The notes below the pieces were generated by a model. It was not told the DNA's origin. It ran no database searches and was given only the letters and a program-made list of their open reading frames with translations. Position numbers and translations under genes: made by a program. From Deltaproteobacteria bacterium (GTDB lineage: Bacteria; Desulfobacterota; GWC2-55-46; UBA9637), in assembly GCA_030690165.1 (NCBI GenBank), contig JAUYHF010000066.1, positions 1-63,968 of the forward strand: 63,968 nucleotides of DNA. Reading direction: 5' to 3'. Positions 31,445 to 40,442 of this stretch are shown piece by piece (position 1 is the first letter of the stretch; every line of letters starts with the position of its first letter).

Positions 31445-34111
31445 ATGGCCTTTTCGGATAGGGCAAAAGATTTTCTTGCGCTTGTTTCAAGGCCTGGCAG
31501 GTATATAGGCGGCGAGATAAACTCGGTTAAAAAAGACCTTTCAAGCATAAGCCTTAAGTTCGGCCTTGCATTTCCTGATGTCTATGAGGTTGGCATGAGC
31601 CATCTCGGAATGCAGATTCTATATCAGATATTGAACAGCAGGGCTGATATAGCGTGTGAGAGGGTCTTTTCGCCGTGGGCTGATATGGAAAAGCTCCTGA
31701 GAGATAAGGGGCTTCCGCTTGTAACACTTGAATCTAATATTCCACTGGACGAACTGGATGTGCTTGGTTTTTCAATCCAATATGAGCTTTCCTATACAAA
31801 TATCCTGAACATTCTTGATCTCGGAAATATCCCTCTCTATTCAAAAGACAGAGACGAAACACATCCGCTTATAATCGGCGGCGGTCCTGTTGTATTCAAC
31901 CCGGAACCTATTGCAGACTTCTTTGATATATTTGTCCTTGGCGACGGGGAAGAGGTTGTATTAGAGATTGCAGATGTTGTGATAAACTGTAAGGCCCATA
32001 AATGGAAACGCGGGGATTTGCTTAAGAAGCTGGCTCAGATTGAAGGTGTGTATGTGCCGTCATTTTTTGATTTTAAATACAATACAGATGGAACCATTAA
32101 AGAAATAATCCCCCTGCTGAAAGATTATGAATGTGTAAATAAAAGGATAGTTGCGGACATAAATACTTTACCGCTGCCAATAAGGCCTGTTGTGCCTTTT
32201 CCGCAGATTGTCCATGATCATCTTACCGTGGAGATAAACAGGGGATGCACAAGGGGGTGCAGATTCTGTCAGGCGGGTATGATTTACAGGCCTAACAGGG
32301 AAAGGTCGCCTGAAAACATAATAAAGATAATTGAGGAGGAATTGAAAAATACAGGTTATGGTGAGGTGTCTTTTTTATCATTAAGCTCAGGGGACTACTC
32401 CTGTATACAGGATGTGCTGATAAATTTTATGGACAGGTTCGCAGATAAAAAGATAGCTGTGTCTCTTCCGTCCATGCGGGTAGGAACACTTAAACAAGGG
32501 CTTATTGAAGAAATAAAGAGGGTTCGGAAAACCGGTTTTACAATGGCGCCTGAGGCAGGAAGCGAAAGACTGAGACATGTGATAAACAAGGTGGTCTCAG
32601 AAGATGCCCTGATAGAAACTGCGGGAAATGCCTTTGATATGGGATGGAGGTCAATAAAGCTCTATTACATGATAGGACTTCCAACAGAAACCATTAACGA
32701 TATCATGGGAATTGTTGAGCTGTCCGGCAGGGTTCAGGAAGCCGGTAAAAGGCATGGCAAAAGGCCAGCGGTAAATGTCAGCGTTTCTCAATTCATACCA
32801 AAACCGCATACGCCGTTTCAGTGGGAACCGCAGATAAAAACAGATGAATGTCTGGAGAGGCAGACATTCTTAAGAAAGGAACTCAAGAAGCGCAGGCTTG
32901 ATTTTAAATGGCATGACGCAAGGATGAGTTTTATGGAGGGTGTGTTTTCAAGAGGCGATAGAAGGCTTTCAGGTGTCATCATGGCCGCGTTTGAGGCCGG
33001 CTGCCGTTTTGACGGCTGGGGGGAGCAGTTCAGATTTGATATCTGGGAAAGGGTGTTTAAAGACTCAGGGATTGACCCGGAATTTTATACACACAGAAGG
33101 CGGGACAGGGATGAGGTGTTTCCCTGGGAACATCTCAACACAAGGGTTGATAAAGAGTTTTTGTATAAAGAATACGAAAGGTCTCTCTTGCTTGAAGATA
33201 CGGCTGACTGTAAGACAGACAAATGCAGTATCTGCGGCATATGCGACCACAAGGTTATAAGGAATGTAAGCTTCTATGAAAGACAGGCTATAGGCTATAG
33301 TCGAGAGGCAACAGGTAAAACCCATAGTCCATTGCCCATTGCCCATAGCCCATCGCCTATATTCAAGGTTGGGCTCACCTTCTCCAAAACAGGGCAGATG
33401 AAGTATCTTGGGCATCTGGAGCTTGTAACCCTGTTTTTTAGGGCAATAAGAAGGGCGGACATCCCTATTGTTTATTCTGCCGGTTTTCATCCGCTTCCAA
33501 AAATAGTTTTTAGCCAGCCCCTTCCTGTGGGTATAGAAAGTATTGCGGAAGAGGCAGTTCTGGAATTAACAGAACATATGAAGCCGGATGAAATTCATAA
33601 AAGGCTCAATACGGCGCTGCCTGACGGAATTAAGATTTTAGAAACAAGGGATATACCATTGAAACTTCATTCGGTCTCTGCTATTATCACTGAGACAACC
33701 TATCTGATTTCCGCGGCTGCTGATTTATCGGCGTCTTTAACCTTGTTTACCGGAAACCCGACAGAAGGCCGGGTCGCGCAGTTGCAAGGGCTTATAAACA
33801 GAGTTTTGGAAAAGGATGAGATTATCGTCCATCAACAAAGGGAAGAAAAGAAAAGGAGTATAAACATAAGACCGCTTATAAAAAAACTTTTCCTCGCAGA
33901 TGATAATGTCACAATCCAATTGACGCTTGATAGGGGGGAAAGAGGAAGCGTAAGACCTTATGAGGTAATAGCATATCTTTTTGGCATCTCTCTTAATGAC
34001 AGCCGTCTTTTCCAAATATTAAAAATAAAAGGAGAGGGTAAAACGATTACACAGATTACGAAAGAAGATTACACAGATAAAGAAAAAGTTAGTTTTTCAA
34101 AATCTGTGTAA
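31445..34111 (+). CDS. radical SAM protein fused to DUF2344
   Basis: 888 residues, the fused form of two protein families (TIGR03960-type radical SAM and TIGR03936/DUF2344). The N-terminal part resembles a B12-binding-like fold (LAFPDVYEVGMSHLGMQILY...GFSIQYELSYTNIL). The radical SAM core has the cluster motif CTRGCRFC near residue 267, then SLSSGDYS and MAPEAGSERLR. A cysteine cluster (CKTDKCSICGICDHK) near residue 590 ends it. DUF2344 starts at FKVGLTFSKTGQMKYLGHLELV. The linker HSPLPIAHSPSPI (33318-33357) and the last ~20 residues come from repeats. The role is unknown; in many genomes it sits beside RNase G, as here. Confidence 0.88.
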   Translation: MAFSDRAKDFLALVSRPGRYIGGEINSVKKDLSSISLKFGLAFPDVYEVGMSHLGMQILYQILNSRADIACERVFSPWADMEKLLRDKGLPLVTLESNIPLDELDVLGFSIQYELSYTNILNILDLGNIPLYSKDRDETHPLIIGGGPVVFNPEPIADFFDIFVLGDGEEVVLEIADVVINCKAHKWKRGDLLKKLAQIEGVYVPSFFDFKYNTDGTIKEIIPLLKDYECVNKRIVADINTLPLPIRPVVPFPQIVHDHLTVEINRGCTRGCRFCQAGMIYRPNRERSPENIIKIIEEELKNTGYGEVSFLSLSSGDYSCIQDVLINFMDRFADKKIAVSLPSMRVGTLKQGLIEEIKRVRKTGFTMAPEAGSERLRHVINKVVSEDALIETAGNAFDMGWRSIKLYYMIGLPTETINDIMGIVELSGRVQEAGKRHGKRPAVNVSVSQFIPKPHTPFQWEPQIKTDECLERQTFLRKELKKRRLDFKWHDARMSFMEGVFSRGDRRLSGVIMAAFEAGCRFDGWGEQFRFDIWERVFKDSGIDPEFYTHRRRDRDEVFPWEHLNTRVDKEFLYKEYERSLLLEDTADCKTDKCSICGICDHKVIRNVSFYERQAIGYSREATGKTHSPLPIAHSPSPIFKVGLTFSKTGQMKYLGHLELVTLFFRAIRRADIPIVYSAGFHPLPKIVFSQPLPVGIESIAEEAVLELTEHMKPDEIHKRLNTALPDGIKILETRDIPLKLHSVSAIITETTYLISAAADLSASLTLFTGNPTEGRVAQLQGLINRVLEKDEIIVHQQREEKKRSINIRPLIKKLFLADDNVTIQLTLDRGERGSVRPYEVIAYLFGISLNDSRLFQILKIKGEGKTITQITKEDYTDKEKVSFSKSV
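33286..33357 (+). repeat. repeat-derived linker in the radical SAM gene
   Basis: GGCTATAGTCGAGAGGC followed by three to four near-copies of CCATTGCCCAT / CCCATAGCCCAT, encoding THSPLPIAHSPSP. It lies exactly between the radical SAM half and the DUF2344 half and keeps the frame. Confidence 0.65.
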
Positions 34112-34135
34112 TCGTATTCTAAAATCTGTGTAATC
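34045..34135. repeat. direct and inverted GATTACACAGAT repeats
   Basis: GATTACACAGAT occurs at 34045 and 34067, and its inverse ATCTGTGTAATC at 34102 and 34124, so the cluster can fold into a long hairpin. It encodes the last residues of the radical SAM protein (ITQITKEDYTDKEK...), supplies its stop codon, and ends 11 bases before the rng start. Confidence 0.8.
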
Positions 34136-34145
34136 ATCTTAAAAT

Positions 34146-35639
34146 ATGAAACATTCAGGAAATGAAATTATTATAAATTACAGCCCGCATGAAACAAGGC
34201 TTGCAGTTCTGCAGGGCGGCAGGCTTGTGGAATTTTATCTGGAGAGACCAAAGGACAGGGGCCTCAGCGGAAACATTTACAAAGGAAAGGTTGCAAGGGT
34301 GCTACCCGGGATGCAGGCTGCGTTTATTGATATCGGTTTGGAAAGAACGGCATTTCTTCATGCGACAGATGTTTATGAGACATTTGATGAATTTGAAGAC
34401 ATCTCAAAAGATGGGGAAGACGAGGTAAGAGAGAAACAATCCAGATATGCCCCTATTCAGGACATCATAAAAGAAGGTCAGGAGATTATGGTTCAGGTAA
34501 CAAAGGAACCTATGGGCAGCAAAGGCGCAAGGATTACATCCCACATCTCTCTTCCCGGAAGACAGATTGTTTTTATGCCGTCAGATGACCATATCGGTAT
34601 TTCCAGGAGGATAGAAAACGAAAAAGAAAGAAGAAGGTTGCGGGATATTGTGGCAAAACTCAGGCCGTCGGGTTCAGGTTTTATAATACGCACTGCATGC
34701 GAAGGGATGAAGGAAAATGATATAAGGGCTGATATGGATTTTCTTATAAAATTATGGGCCGATATACTTAAAAAAAGAGAAAAAGCGCCGGCTCCGGCTC
34801 TGTTATATCAGGAATTGGATCTAACATTAAGGACGATAAGAGACATCTTTACCAGTGATGTGGACAGATTAGTTATAGATTCCATAGAGGAATATGAAAG
34901 GGCAGTAAGATTTGCAGAAGACTTTATGCCTGAGCTAAAGCATCGCATTGAATTATATGAAAAAGAGGAACCGATATTTGACACATACGGGGTTGAAATA
35001 GAGCTTGCAGACGCCGCTTCCAAAAAAGTCTGGCTAAAATCAGGCGGCTACATCATCATAGACCAGATGGAGGCGCTGACTGCCATAGATGTTAATACAG
35101 GCAAATATGTCGGTAAAAAAAACTCGGAGGAGACAGTCCTCAAGACAAATATGGAGGCTGTAAAAGAGATTGTCTATCAGTTAAAGCTCAGGAACATAGG
35201 CGGCATAATTGTCCTTGACCTGATAGACATGACAAAGTCAGCCAACAGGGAAAAGGTTTACAATGCTTTAAAAGAGGCGCTTAAAGGAGATAAGGCAAGG
35301 ACAAATATCCTGAAGATATCTGAAATGGGCCTTATAGAGATGACAAGAAAAAGGAGCAGGGAAAGCATAAATCAACTCCTCTGCGAGCCGTGTCCCTACT
35401 GCGAAGGAAACGGAATTGTAAAATCAAAGGATGCTGTGATAATGGAGATTTACAGGGAACTTATAAAGGAACTGCCAAAGAGACGGCGAAAAATCAACCT
35501 TTATGTCCATCCTGTGATTGCAGAGCTTCTGTATGGAGAAAGCGAGCATATAATAGAGGGCCTGGAAAAAAGATTTAAAAAAAGGGTTGCCATCAAGACA
35601 TTAAGCAGTCTTCACCAGGAGCAGTATGAGGTGGTGTAA
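34146..35639 (+). CDS. rng: ribonuclease G
   Basis: 497 residues. RNase G/E family: endonuclease for rRNA 5' processing and mRNA decay. An S1-like RNA-binding region is at residues 38-125 (GNIYKGKVARVLPGMQAAFIDIGLERTAFLH). The DNase I-like catalytic part carries the Mg2+ aspartates in LTAIDVNTGKYVG (about 312) and GIIVLDLIDM (about 354). The zinc-link motif CEPCPYCEGNG is near residue 414. The length fits RNase G without the long RNase E scaffold tail. No clear Shine-Dalgarno precedes ATG 34146, because repeat DNA fills the gap to the upstream gene. Confidence 0.93.
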   Translation: MKHSGNEIIINYSPHETRLAVLQGGRLVEFYLERPKDRGLSGNIYKGKVARVLPGMQAAFIDIGLERTAFLHATDVYETFDEFEDISKDGEDEVREKQSRYAPIQDIIKEGQEIMVQVTKEPMGSKGARITSHISLPGRQIVFMPSDDHIGISRRIENEKERRRLRDIVAKLRPSGSGFIIRTACEGMKENDIRADMDFLIKLWADILKKREKAPAPALLYQELDLTLRTIRDIFTSDVDRLVIDSIEEYERAVRFAEDFMPELKHRIELYEKEEPIFDTYGVEIELADAASKKVWLKSGGYIIIDQMEALTAIDVNTGKYVGKKNSEETVLKTNMEAVKEIVYQLKLRNIGGIIVLDLIDMTKSANREKVYNALKEALKGDKARTNILKISEMGLIEMTRKRSRESINQLLCEPCPYCEGNGIVKSKDAVIMEIYRELIKELPKRRRKINLYVHPVIAELLYGESEHIIEGLEKRFKKRVAIKTLSSLHQEQYEVV

Positions 35640-35710
35640 ATTTTAATCCAGCCTGAACCCAATATCTATTTCCATTGCCCATCTCGTGACAGTTAGTCAT
35701 AATCTTTGGG

Positions 35711-35739
35711 TTGACTTTTTATTTTTAGTCTATTATTAT
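35711..35739 (+). promoter_or_regulatory. sigma-70-like promoter of the ion/osmolyte cluster
   Basis: TTGACT (35711-35716), a 17-base spacer and TATTAT (35734-35739). A TATAAT at 35747-35752 is an alternative -10 without a good -35. Confidence 0.6.
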
Positions 35740-35756
35740 TGCTGCATATAATTTTT

Positions 35757-35846
35757 GCGGACGGACGCGCCTGAATTTTATTCAGGAGAGAAGGCCAGTG
35801 ATTAAACACTTAAACAGATGGTGTTATTGCTGGCCTTTTTTATTTT
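35757..35846 (+). promoter_or_regulatory. structured leader with intrinsic terminator, candidate riboswitch
   Basis: The leader between promoter and antiporter gene has a dense G/C motif GCGGACGGACGCG, a perfect hairpin CCTGAA-TTTTA-TTCAGG (35770-35786), and AGAG. A terminator stem AAGGCCAG / CTGGCCTT (35791-35798 with 35830-35837) with inner AACAC/GTGTT is followed by TTTTTATTTTT. The terminator lies before the start codon, so it must be read through for expression; this is the plan of a transcription-terminating riboswitch or attenuator. Given the downstream cation transporter, a Na+ or Li+ sensing class is the first candidate. I cannot verify a class match here. Confidence 0.55.
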
Positions 35847-35866
35847 TAGTCGGTAGAGGTGGGTTC

Positions 35867-37075
35867 ATGGATGTATCCGAGTTTTTTCTTAAATTGCTCT
35901 TGATAATCATTTCCGCAAAATTTTTTGCCGAGGTGTTTACATATCTGCATCTTCCCTCTGTTCTTGGTGAAGTTATAGCAGGGATTATCATTGGCCCAAG
36001 TTTATTAGGTTTTATAGAGCCTGATGCGACATTTCATCTCCTTGCCGAAATCGGGATACTCCTTCTCCTCTTTGAGGTGGGGCTTGAGACCGATGTGGGG
36101 CAGATTATCAAGGTGGGTATTCAATCTACCCTTGTGGCAATAACAGGCGTTGTAATTCCTGCAGCGTTTGGTTTCTGGGTATCATATAACTGGTTTGGGC
36201 TACCTTTGATAGCATCCCTTTTTGTAGGCGGAACCATTGTCGCCACCAGTATCGGCATTACCGTAAGGGTTCTGACAGATTTAAAGAAGCAGAGTACAGT
36301 TGTTTCAAAGATTGTATTAGGCGCTGCTGTTCTGGATGATGTAATCGGTGTCGTCGTGCTGGCAGTGCTATATGACTTTGCCGTAAAAGGGACTGTCAGC
36401 ATCATGGATACAGGAAGGATTCTGCTTTTCATTACAGTATTCCTGATATTCGCGCCTGTTATTACAAAAATGTTTGTACCCATGATGGCAAAACTTTCAT
36501 CCGCAAGTAAAACAAAGGGCATGATACCGGCCCTTATTGTATCACTGATACTGGGTCTGGCTGTCATCTCCCATAAAGTCGGTGCGCCGGAGATTTTAGG
36601 CTCGTTTGCAGCAGGCATTGCCATGGCAAGAAGATTCTTCCTTCCTCTGGGTTCAACCAATGCACATTACAGCCATAAGATGGCGGAAAAGATAGAAGAA
36701 AGCATGAAACCGATAATAGAACTATTTGTTCCGGTATTTTTTGTTATGGTTGGCGCCTCTATAGATTTTAGGGTAATTGATATTACATCAGGTGCATTCT
36801 GGGGTTTTGCAGGAATACTTACTGTAATTGCCATAATCACAAAGATGACAAGCGGCTTATGGGTGAGAGGCGGCTGGAATAAAAAACTCTCAACAGGGAT
36901 TGCCATGGTGCCCAGAGGCGAGGTAGGGCTTATATTTGCAGAGATCGGCAAAAGGAGCAAAATATTTGATGAAACCACCTATGCTGTTATTATCTTCGTT
37001 GTAGCATTTACAACACTCTTTGCTCCACTGGCACTCAAATATGTAATGAAGGATGACGATAAAGACCCTTCTTAA
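35867..37075 (+). CDS. CPA2-type Na+/H+ (or K+/H+) antiporter
   Basis: 402 residues from ATG 35867 (GTAGAGGTGG upstream); an earlier in-frame ATG at 35798 lies inside the terminator hairpin and is rejected. About 12 membrane helices. The CPA2 core motifs are LPSVLGEVIAGIIIGPSLLG near residue 30, LLLLFEVGLETD, the ion-binding pair in GAAVLDDVIGVV near residue 162, and FAAGIAMAR. There is no C-terminal RCK/TrkA-N domain, unlike KefB/KefC. It exchanges a monovalent cation for protons; which cation is inference. First gene of the osmoadaptation cluster. Confidence 0.9.
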   Translation: MDVSEFFLKLLLIIISAKFFAEVFTYLHLPSVLGEVIAGIIIGPSLLGFIEPDATFHLLAEIGILLLLFEVGLETDVGQIIKVGIQSTLVAITGVVIPAAFGFWVSYNWFGLPLIASLFVGGTIVATSIGITVRVLTDLKKQSTVVSKIVLGAAVLDDVIGVVVLAVLYDFAVKGTVSIMDTGRILLFITVFLIFAPVITKMFVPMMAKLSSASKTKGMIPALIVSLILGLAVISHKVGAPEILGSFAAGIAMARRFFLPLGSTNAHYSHKMAEKIEESMKPIIELFVPVFFVMVGASIDFRVIDITSGAFWGFAGILTVIAIITKMTSGLWVRGGWNKKLSTGIAMVPRGEVGLIFAEIGKRSKIFDETTYAVIIFVVAFTTLFAPLALKYVMKDDDKDPS

Positions 37076-37087
37076 TGGAGGATTAAG

Positions 37088-38101
37088 ATGATTCTCATAT
37101 GGCTTGAATTTATCCTCTGCTCTGCGGTGATTATTTACTGCGGGTCAAAACTATCCATATATGGTGATGTCATTGCTGAGAAGACGGGTCTTGGCAGGGC
37201 ATGGATAGGTCTTGTCCTTATGGCAACAGTAACATCCCTGCCTGAGTTGATTACCGGTATCAGCTCTGTTGCCATTGCCGATGTGCCTAATATTGCCCTT
37301 GGCGATATAATGGGAAGTTGCGTTTTTAATATCTTCATCATTGCAATAATGGACGTCCTGAATGGTCAAAAACCAATATTCTCGAAGGCAGAGCATGGAC
37401 ATATTCTTTCAGCAGGGTTTGGCATCATACTCATCAGTCTTGCATCCATCTCTATAATGGCAAACGCAAATATACCTGCCATTGGCCACATCGGATTATA
37501 TAGCCCTGCTATTATTGTGATTTACTTTATTGGGATAAGGGGCGTGTTTTTCTTTGAAAAGAAAAGGATAAAAGAATTTGTCGGCGATATGGCCCAGACA
37601 ATTCAGTATGACCATATAACCACAAGAGAGGCGGTGGTTAAATATTCTATAAATGCCTTGTTCATCATAGGCGCTGCCACATGGCTTCCATTTATAGGCG
37701 ATAGACTTGCTGAAGAGACAGGTCTTGGAAGGAGTTTTGTCGGGACTGTTTTCATAGCCTTGACCACATCGCTTCCTGAAGTGGTGGTATCCATCGCAGC
37801 CCTTAAAATTGGCGCAACGGATATGGCCATAGCAAACCTCTTTGGAAGCAATATATTCAATATCTTCATCCTTGCCATAGACGATATATTTTATACCAAA
37901 GGGCTCATCCTTGCTCATGTCTCAATGAATCACGCTGTTACAGGATTTATGGCCGTGCTAATGACCGGGATTGCCGTTGTAGGATTGACATACAGGCTTG
38001 AGAAGAAGGCATTTTTGAGGCTTGGGTGGGATGCTGTAGCCATAATCATCGCATATCTTGTAAATATATATATCCTCTATTCACTGCGAGGGCAGGGATA
38101 A
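37088..38101 (+). CDS. Na+/Ca2+ antiporter family protein (CaCA)
   Basis: 337 residues, with GGAGG upstream of ATG 37088. The two inverted alpha repeats of the Ca2+:cation antiporter family are plain. GLGRAWIGLVLMATVTSLPELITGI (about residues 34-58) and GLGRSFVGTVFIALTTSLPEVVVSI (about 211-235) each carry the ion-coordinating Glu in SLPE. Each is followed by a GD/N-rich second helix (GDIMGSCVFNIFII, ANLFGSNIFNIFIL). About ten helices. It probably moves Ca2+ (or Na+) out of the cell. The stop overlaps the next ATG by one base. Confidence 0.92.
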   Translation: MILIWLEFILCSAVIIYCGSKLSIYGDVIAEKTGLGRAWIGLVLMATVTSLPELITGISSVAIADVPNIALGDIMGSCVFNIFIIAIMDVLNGQKPIFSKAEHGHILSAGFGIILISLASISIMANANIPAIGHIGLYSPAIIVIYFIGIRGVFFFEKKRIKEFVGDMAQTIQYDHITTREAVVKYSINALFIIGAATWLPFIGDRLAEETGLGRSFVGTVFIALTTSLPEVVVSIAALKIGATDMAIANLFGSNIFNIFILAIDDIFYTKGLILAHVSMNHAVTGFMAVLMTGIAVVGLTYRLEKKAFLRLGWDAVAIIIAYLVNIYILYSLRGQG

Positions 38102-38979
38102 TGGCAAAGATAATAATGTTTACAGACCTTGACGGCACATTACTGCACCCGAAAACCTATTTTTTTGACGCAGCGATGCCTGCACTCAAACTGATAAAGG
38201 AAAAAGATATACCCCTCATCCTCTGCTCAAGCAAGACAAGGACGGAAATAGAGGTTTACCGAAAGAAGCTTGATAACCAACACCCCTTTATTTCTGAAAA
38301 TGGGGGAGGGATATTTATTCCGGAGGGATATTTCGGTTTTAATCCGCCTAAGGCGGAGGAGGGTGACTTGAGAGATGGTTGCCGTATGATTACCTTAGGC
38401 AAGTCATACAGCGAAATAAGAAAGGCCTTTATTACAATTCGTGAAAGGCTGGGGATAAAGGCAAAAGGCTTTGGCGATATGAGCGTTAAAGAGATAGCAG
38501 CCCTGGCAGGCCTGACATTAACAGAGGCAGAGCTTGCAAAACAGAGGGAATTTGATGAACCTTTTTTATTTGAAGATTTGTCCCCGCAGGTCTTAAGCGG
38601 GGAAGGGGAGATGCGGATTAAAGAGTTTTTAAAGGCAATTGAAGACGCATGTCTTCATTGGACTCAGGGAAGGTTTTACCATATCCTTGGAGATAACGAT
38701 AAAGGGAAGGCAGTTAGAGTTCTGAAGGGGTTTTACGAAAAGGCCTATGGCAGGATTAAGACAATAGGTCTTGGAGATAGGTTCAACGACCTTCCGCTGT
38801 TAAAGCAAGTGGATTATCCTGTGCTTGTTCAGGATGAAGATGGTTCTTATGATGCAAGGGTGAATATGCCAAATCTGATAAGGGCGGACGGCATTGGTCC
38901 TGAGGGGTGGAATAAGGAAGTGATAAAAGTAATAGAAGCAGACGTTAAAAAAGCGCACAAACAGTATATTTTTCCCTGA
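38101..38979 (+). CDS. mannosyl-3-phosphoglycerate phosphatase-like HAD hydrolase
   Basis: 292 residues from ATG 38101, which overlaps the previous stop. HAD-IIB phosphatase: nucleophile motif FTDLDGTLL at residues 5-13, LILCSSKTRTEIE (motif 2 Ser), HPFISENGGGIFIP, and the C-terminal GDNDKGKAVRVL and GLGDRFNDLPLL (motifs 3/4). This order is specific to the MpgP/YedP group, which removes phosphate from mannosyl- or glucosyl-3-phosphoglycerate. With the GpgS-type synthase at 43556 in the same cluster it probably makes free glucosylglycerate. Confidence 0.85.
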   Translation: MAKIIMFTDLDGTLLHPKTYFFDAAMPALKLIKEKDIPLILCSSKTRTEIEVYRKKLDNQHPFISENGGGIFIPEGYFGFNPPKAEEGDLRDGCRMITLGKSYSEIRKAFITIRERLGIKAKGFGDMSVKEIAALAGLTLTEAELAKQREFDEPFLFEDLSPQVLSGEGEMRIKEFLKAIEDACLHWTQGRFYHILGDNDKGKAVRVLKGFYEKAYGRIKTIGLGDRFNDLPLLKQVDYPVLVQDEDGSYDARVNMPNLIRADGIGPEGWNKEVIKVIEADVKKAHKQYIFP

Positions 38980-38984
38980 GAACC

Positions 38985-39030
38985 CCCTACGTCCTTCCCC
39001 CTCCATTCATGGAAGAGGATTAAGGCGGGG
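38985..39030. repeat. C/G-rich imperfect palindrome
   Basis: CCTTCCCCCTCCATTCATGG then AAGAGGATTAAGGCGGGGGATG. Imperfect inverted C-runs and G-runs in the gap between the phosphatase and glycerate kinase genes, of the same general type as the queA repeat. Confidence 0.5.
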
Positions 39031-39104
39031 GATGTTTTCATGAGCATGGGCGGCAAATTATCCTTGTCACGAAAGTTTAGGAAAAAAAGCAAGACATATT
39101 TCTC

Positions 39105-40442
39105 ATGAGACGAAAAGAACTTTATTCTATATTTTACGCTGGGGTGGAGGCGGTGGATCCATACAGGCTTGTTTTGCAGGCCGTGCGCCTTGATGAGAGG
39201 AATCTCAAGATTGGAGATATGTCCTATGACCTGAACCATTTTAAAAATATCATAGTAATCGGGGCTGGCAAGGCAGCAGCCCCAATGGCTCAGGCAATAG
39301 AATCCGTCTTAGGCAGGTTTATTGCCGATGGCAGAATAATCGTGAAATACGGTCATGCAGCAATACTGAAAAGGATAAAGGTGATGGAGGCGTCTCATCC
39401 TGTGCCTGATGAGGCTGGGGTAAAAGAGACAGAGAATATTATCAAAATGCTGCAAAGGGCTGATGAACAAACCCTCGTTATATGCCTCATCTCAGGCGGC
39501 GCTTCTGCCTTATTGGTCTCGCCTGCTGACAGCATAACTCTTGAAGACAAAAAGATTGTAACAGAGCTTCTTCTCAAGGCGGGCGCAACGATAGATGAGT
39601 TAAACACTGTCCGAAAGCATTTATCCAAAGTAAAAGGAGGAAGGCTTATCCAGATTGCATCTCCTGTTGCTGTAGTAACCCTCATACTCTCGGATGTCAT
39701 AGGCGACAGGCTTGATGTGATAGCATCAGGCCCGACAACGCCTGACCCTACTACATTCAAGGATGCAATGGCTGTAATAAAAAAATATCGCATTGAAAAA
39801 AGACTGCCCTCAAAGGTATTAAAGCTTTTAAGGCAGGGTATCAACGGCATGATAAAGGATACCCCAAAGGGAGATGAGTCTTTTTTTAGAAAGACAAAGG
39901 CTGTTGTTATCGGAAGCCTTAAAAATGCGATTGCCTCTGCAAGGGGAAAGGCCATATCTCTCGGTTTTAACACTGATATCATCACCTATGAGCTTCAGGG
40001 AGAGGCAAGAGATGCCGCCAGATACCTATCTGCAAGGGCTATAGAGGTGCGGAATTCCACAAAAAAAAGGGGAAATCCTCGCTGCCTCATTTCTGGTGGA
40101 GAAACAACTGTTACTGTCAAGGGAAAGGGAGTTGGCGGCAGGAATCAGGAGCTTGCCCTATCCTTTGCAATGGAGATAGAAGGGATGAAAGGGATAATCA
40201 TGCTTTCTGCTGGCACAGACGGAACAGACGGGCCTACAGATGCTGCCGGCGCAATCGTAAATGGAAATACTGCGATATTGGCAAGGGAACTTGGCATTAT
40301 CCCGGAAATTTACCTTGAGAATAACAACTCCTATAACTTTTTTAAGAGGCTTGATTTCCTGTCTAAGAGAAGATACCATTTCCTGACAGGCCCTACAGGA
40401 ACGAATGTTATGGATATACAAATTATACTTGTGGAGAGATGA
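39105..40442 (+). CDS. glycerate 2-kinase (GckA/MOFRL type)
   Basis: 445 residues. The DUF4147 N-terminal domain has VIGAGKAAAPMAQAIE near residue 50, EASHPVPDEAG and LISGGASALL. The MOFRL C-terminal domain has CLISGGETTVTVKGKGVGGRNQELALSFA and LSAGTDGTDGPTDAAGAIV. It phosphorylates D-glycerate to 2-phosphoglycerate, feeding free glycerate into glycolysis. In this cluster it would recycle or control glycerate, the aglycone of glucosylglycerate; that link is inference. It overlaps the next gene by four bases. Confidence 0.9.
   Translation: MRRKELYSIFYAGVEAVDPYRLVLQAVRLDERNLKIGDMSYDLNHFKNIIVIGAGKAAAPMAQAIESVLGRFIADGRIIVKYGHAAILKRIKVMEASHPVPDEAGVKETENIIKMLQRADEQTLVICLISGGASALLVSPADSITLEDKKIVTELLLKAGATIDELNTVRKHLSKVKGGRLIQIASPVAVVTLILSDVIGDRLDVIASGPTTPDPTTFKDAMAVIKKYRIEKRLPSKVLKLLRQGINGMIKDTPKGDESFFRKTKAVVIGSLKNAIASARGKAISLGFNTDIITYELQGEARDAARYLSARAIEVRNSTKKRGNPRCLISGGETTVTVKGKGVGGRNQELALSFAMEIEGMKGIIMLSAGTDGTDGPTDAAGAIVNGNTAILARELGIIPEIYLENNNSYNFFKRLDFLSKRRYHFLTGPTGTNVMDIQIILVER

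Noticed and set aside
35798-35866. Earlier ATG for the CPA2 antiporter
   Set aside because: It would put the first 23 codons in the terminator hairpin; the ATG at 35867 has its own ribosome-binding site and starts at the first conserved helix.
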